Positions 61,282 to 64,000 of a stretch of 64,000 nucleotides of DNA are shown piece after piece. A program made the translations under genes and the position numbers. The notes under the pieces were generated by a model. The model had not been told where the DNA came from. It did not search any database and saw only the letters and a list, made by a program, of their open reading frames with translations. Source of the stretch: Entomomonas sp945283395 (lineage in GTDB: Bacteria; Pseudomonadota; Gammaproteobacteria; Pseudomonadales; Pseudomonadaceae). Numbering within the stretch: position 1 is the stretch's first letter; every line of letters starts with the position of its first letter. The stretch is from the NCBI GenBank assembly GCA_946480835.1, contig CAMLLC010000005.1, positions 1 to 64,000 of the forward strand. The letters are read 5' to 3'.

Positions 61282-64000
61282 ATGAACTCTCGATTAAATA
61301 TTTCTAACCTACCATTAGCTACCTTACATATAGGTGTTGATATAGGTTCAACTACTGTTAAAGTGTTGGTAATGGATGATTCACAACAAATCCTTTATAA
61401 AATCTATACTCGCCACTTTTCTGAGGTTCGTAATACAGTTATTCGTACTATGGCTGATCTAGCTGCTAGTCAACTATTTGCTGAAGCTAGCCCCGCAACA
61501 TTAGTAGTAACAGGCTCTGGAGGAATGGATATAGCCGAGATTGTTAATTATCCATTTGTACAAGAAGTAATAGCTTGTGCTAAGGCAGTAGAAAGTTTTA
61601 TTCCCGAGACAGATGTATCGATCGAATTAGGTGGCGAAGATACTAAAATTACTTTCTTTACTAATGGCATAGAACAGCGGATGAATGGTTCGTGTGCAGG
61701 TGGAACAGGTGCTTTTATTGATCAAATGGCTAGTTTACTTAAAACTGACGCTAAAGGACTTAATGAATTAGCTAAAAAAGCCAAAAATATTTATCCTATC
61801 GCTGCGCGTTGCGGTGTATTTGCTAAAACGGATGTGCAACCACTACTAAATGAAGGGGTAGCTAAAGAAGATATAGCCTTATCTATTTTTCAGGCTGTAG
61901 CTCATCAAACTATTAGTGGCCTTGCTTGTGGCCGCAAAATTAAAGGTAAGGTGGTATTTCTTGGTGGACCATTAAATTTTTTATCTGAACTGCAAAAATG
62001 TTTTATTAATATTCTGCAATTAGCCAATGATGATATAGTCAAACCTCATGATAGTGAGCTTTTTGTCGCAATGGGTGCAGCTCTCCATGGTAATAACAAA
62101 AAGATCAGCACTTTAAAGAAAATATTTAGTGCCTTTGCTAACTTAGCAAATCAACAACAAACAAAAATTAATACCTTACGCCCTCTTTTTTTAAATATAA
62201 AAGAACGACTAGACTTTGAGCAAAGGCACAGCAACTCTAATGTGGTTAGAGCTGATTTAAATACTTATCAAGGCCCAGTATTTCTCGGATTAGATTGTGG
62301 TTCTACCACTACCAAAGCGACTTTAATAGGAAAAAACAATGAATTACTTTATGGTTACTATGGTAGTAATGAAGGAGACCCCTTAAAAGTAGTAAGTAAA
62401 ATCTTACAAGAGATTTATAGTCAGCTACCTACTACAGCTACTATCGCTGCCTCATCGGTTACTGGCTACGGTGAAGCCCTTATTAGAGAAGCCTATAAGC
62501 TAGATACCTCTGAAGTTGAAACCATTGCTCATTATAAAGCCGCTAATCATTTTCTACCAGGGGTTGACTGTATCCTTGACATAGGCGGTCAAGATATGAA
62601 ATGCCTAAAAGTCAGAGATGGGGTTATAGATAACATTCTGCTTAATGAAGCATGCTCTTCAGGCTGTGGTTCCTTCATTGAAACTTTCGCGCAGGCCATA
62701 CAAATGCCTATTAATGAGTTTGCTAACATAGCACTAGACTCCTCCGCTCCAGCTGATTTAGGCTCGCGCTGTACAGTTTTCATGAACTCCAGTGTTAAAC
62801 AAGCCCAGAAAGAAGGTGCTAGCACAGCCGATATTTCAGCAGGTTTATCTTATGCTGTTATAAAAAATGCCTTAATCAAAGTAATGAAGGTTAAAAACCC
62901 CCAAGATTTAGGTAAAAAAATAATTGTTCAAGGAGGGACATTCTATAATGATTCTGTATTAAGGGCTTTTGAACTTATTTCAGGACGAGAACCCGTACGT
63001 CCAGATATAGCCGGCCTAATGGGTGCTTTCGGCTCAGCCATTATTGCCAAGGAACGTTGGTTAGGTATTGAAAATTCAGCTATGCTTTGTCATGAAGCTC
63101 TTTCAAAATTTACTGTTAAACAAAATATGATTCGTTGTGGCGCATGTACAAACAGCTGTGCTATGACACTCAACAAATTCTCAGATGGACGCAAATTTAT
63201 TACAGGCAATAAATGTGAACGAGGTTTAGGGAAAAAAGAAGACACTAACGGTATTCCAGACCTTTACAACTATAAATATGAGCGTATTTTTAGCTATACC
63301 CCGTTAACTATAGAACAGGCTAAGTATGGAACTATTGGTATTCCAAGGGTGCTTAATATGTATGAAAATTACCCTATGTGGTTTACCTTTTTAACAGAAT
63401 TAGGTTTTAGGGTTGAGCTTTCTGGGCAGTCATCTAAGCATCTGATGGAAAAGGGATTAGACACCTTGCCTTCTGATTCCATTTGTTATCCTGCCAAATT
63501 AGTACATGGACACATTATTGACTTAATTGAAAAGGGTCTCAAAACTATTTTCTATCCTTGTGTACCTTATGAAAATAAAGAATTTGAAGATAGCCACAAT
63601 AGCTATAACTGTCCTATTGTTACCTCCTATCCTGAGTTGATACGTAATAATATTGATTTACTCAAAGAGCATCATATTAATTTTATGCAACCTTTCATAT
63701 CGCTAGAAGATAAGAGAAAATTAGCTAAGCGCTTAATTGATATTTTTTCTATCTTTAACATCAAAGCCTCGGCTATTTATAAAGCTCTCGATAAAGCATG
63801 GACTGAGCAAGAAAACTTTAAACAAGATATTGCAAATAAAGGCTTAGAAGTATTGGAGTACATGGCACAAACAGGTACTCATGGCATTGTACTATCAGGT
63901 CGTCCCTACCATATAGATCCAGAAATACATCATGGTATTCCTCAAGTTATCACAACTCTTGGTATGGCAGTATTAACCGAAGATTCTATTGCTTTTTTAG
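61282..64000 (+). CDS. Giant 2-hydroxyacyl-CoA dehydratase activase-like protein (partial)
   Basis: The frame is open from ATG 61282 to the window edge (906 codons, no stop); relatives are about 1400-1500 residues. Two tandem ASKHA ATPase modules are seen: VDIGSTTVKVLV with ELGGEDTK (residues 19-270), and LDCGSTTTKATL with DIGGQDMK (336-590). In HgdC-type activators two cysteines 39 residues apart hold a shared [4Fe-4S] cluster. Here Cys138/Cys177 and Cys458/Cys497 keep exactly that spacing. A CGACTNSC motif (619-626) follows, then a DUF2229/dehydratase-like part with GIPRVLNMYENYPMWF and PSDSICYPAKLVHGH. ATP-driven one-electron reduction is the expected chemistry. The substrate is unknown. 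The family is characteristic of anaerobes. Confidence 0.88.
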   Translation, partial: MNSRLNISNLPLATLHIGVDIGSTTVKVLVMDDSQQILYKIYTRHFSEVRNTVIRTMADLAASQLFAEASPATLVVTGSGGMDIAEIVNYPFVQEVIACAKAVESFIPETDVSIELGGEDTKITFFTNGIEQRMNGSCAGGTGAFIDQMASLLKTDAKGLNELAKKAKNIYPIAARCGVFAKTDVQPLLNEGVAKEDIALSIFQAVAHQTISGLACGRKIKGKVVFLGGPLNFLSELQKCFINILQLANDDIVKPHDSELFVAMGAALHGNNKKISTLKKIFSAFANLANQQQTKINTLRPLFLNIKERLDFEQRHSNSNVVRADLNTYQGPVFLGLDCGSTTTKATLIGKNNELLYGYYGSNEGDPLKVVSKILQEIYSQLPTTATIAASSVTGYGEALIREAYKLDTSEVETIAHYKAANHFLPGVDCILDIGGQDMKCLKVRDGVIDNILLNEACSSGCGSFIETFAQAIQMPINEFANIALDSSAPADLGSRCTVFMNSSVKQAQKEGASTADISAGLSYAVIKNALIKVMKVKNPQDLGKKIIVQGGTFYNDSVLRAFELISGREPVRPDIAGLMGAFGSAIIAKERWLGIENSAMLCHEALSKFTVKQNMIRCGACTNSCAMTLNKFSDGRKFITGNKCERGLGKKEDTNGIPDLYNYKYERIFSYTPLTIEQAKYGTIGIPRVLNMYENYPMWFTFLTELGFRVELSGQSSKHLMEKGLDTLPSDSICYPAKLVHGHIIDLIEKGLKTIFYPCVPYENKEFEDSHNSYNCPIVTSYPELIRNNIDLLKEHHINFMQPFISLEDKRKLAKRLIDIFSIFNIKASAIYKALDKAWTEQENFKQDIANKGLEVLEYMAQTGTHGIVLSGRPYHIDPEIHHGIPQVITTLGMAVLTEDSIAFL

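Noticed and set aside
62589..62825. Minus-strand open frame of 78 codons
   Set aside because: It lies antisense inside the giant activase frame, which shows strong family motifs over the same bases.
1..64000. tRNA, rRNA, CRISPR arrays, insertion sequences, prophage genes
   Set aside because: Looked for T-loop-like GTTCGA contexts, regular spaced repeats, transposase or integrase motifs and phage proteins; none was convincing.

Overview
The window is AT-rich (roughly one third G+C by eye) chromosomal DNA of a gammaproteobacterium. Several neighbourhoods follow Pseudomonas gene order: mutS close to fdxA; yqiA-parE with two small genes between parE and parC; ubiG followed by a MupP-type phosphatase; a DUF6586-like gene next to sthA; ppsA divergent from ppsR. 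Protein details agree: ParC carries Ser87/Glu91 at the positions used in Pseudomonas numbering, and FdxA is the 107-residue seven-iron type. Low G+C with pseudomonad synteny points to a host-associated Pseudomonadaceae lineage such as Entomomonas. That assignment is inference and no database was searched. I found no rRNA, tRNA, CRISPR array, prophage or intact insertion sequence.

Layout. 1-5.8 kb: a DUF421 membrane protein, an unknown membrane protein, fdxA, a (TTGTTAG)7 tandem repeat, an AlkB-family repair gene and mutS, all on the minus strand. 6.2-13.1 kb: rlmI, fadD, an MFS transporter with a 5' frameshift, two small exported proteins (one frameshifted) and a DUF6586-like gene. 13.2-21.7 kb: sthA, then the yqiA-parE-(esterase-like)-(retropepsin-like)-parC-sixA run with stop/start overlaps. 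21.7-25 kb: guaB and guaA with hairpins after each. 25.3-31 kb: a lone SAM methyltransferase, dctA, cobB, folE-xthA. 30.4-33.7 kb: rnr-rlmB. 33.9-39.8 kb: two CPA2 antiporters (one is YbaL), a thioesterase, a YqaA/DedA protein, a DUF3301 protein and a lipoprotein. 39.8-46 kb: ppsA followed by gmd-fcl and a polytopic DUF6056-like protein. 46.2-54.5 kb: ppsR, pyrF, a frameshifted ypfJ, an unknown helical protein, a 2-hydroxyacid dehydrogenase, lemA-M48 peptidase, hemG and an unknown gene. 54.9-58.3 kb: a ubiG-mupP-metR-galE operon. 58.6-64 kb: a DUF4124 protein, an aldehyde dehydrogenase and, running off the right edge, a giant 2-hydroxyacyl-CoA dehydratase activase-like gene.

How it works together. 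Much of the window is housekeeping: mismatch and alkylation repair, topoisomerase IV, GMP synthesis, pyrimidine, folate, quinone and heme steps, RNA processing and rRNA methylation. Carbon metabolism is represented by dicarboxylate uptake, PEP synthase with its regulator, fatty acid activation and semialdehyde oxidation. Surface chemistry is represented by GDP-L-fucose synthesis, galE and a peptidoglycan-recycling phosphatase.

The most unusual items are: the giant activase with two tandem ATPase modules, each keeping a Cys pair 39 residues apart; the heptamer repeat; three single-base frame disruptions (poly-A tract, poly-T tract and a 5-bp duplication); a gmd-fcl operon tightly linked to an uncharacterised membrane protein; and hairpins that overlap the stop codons of convergent genes.
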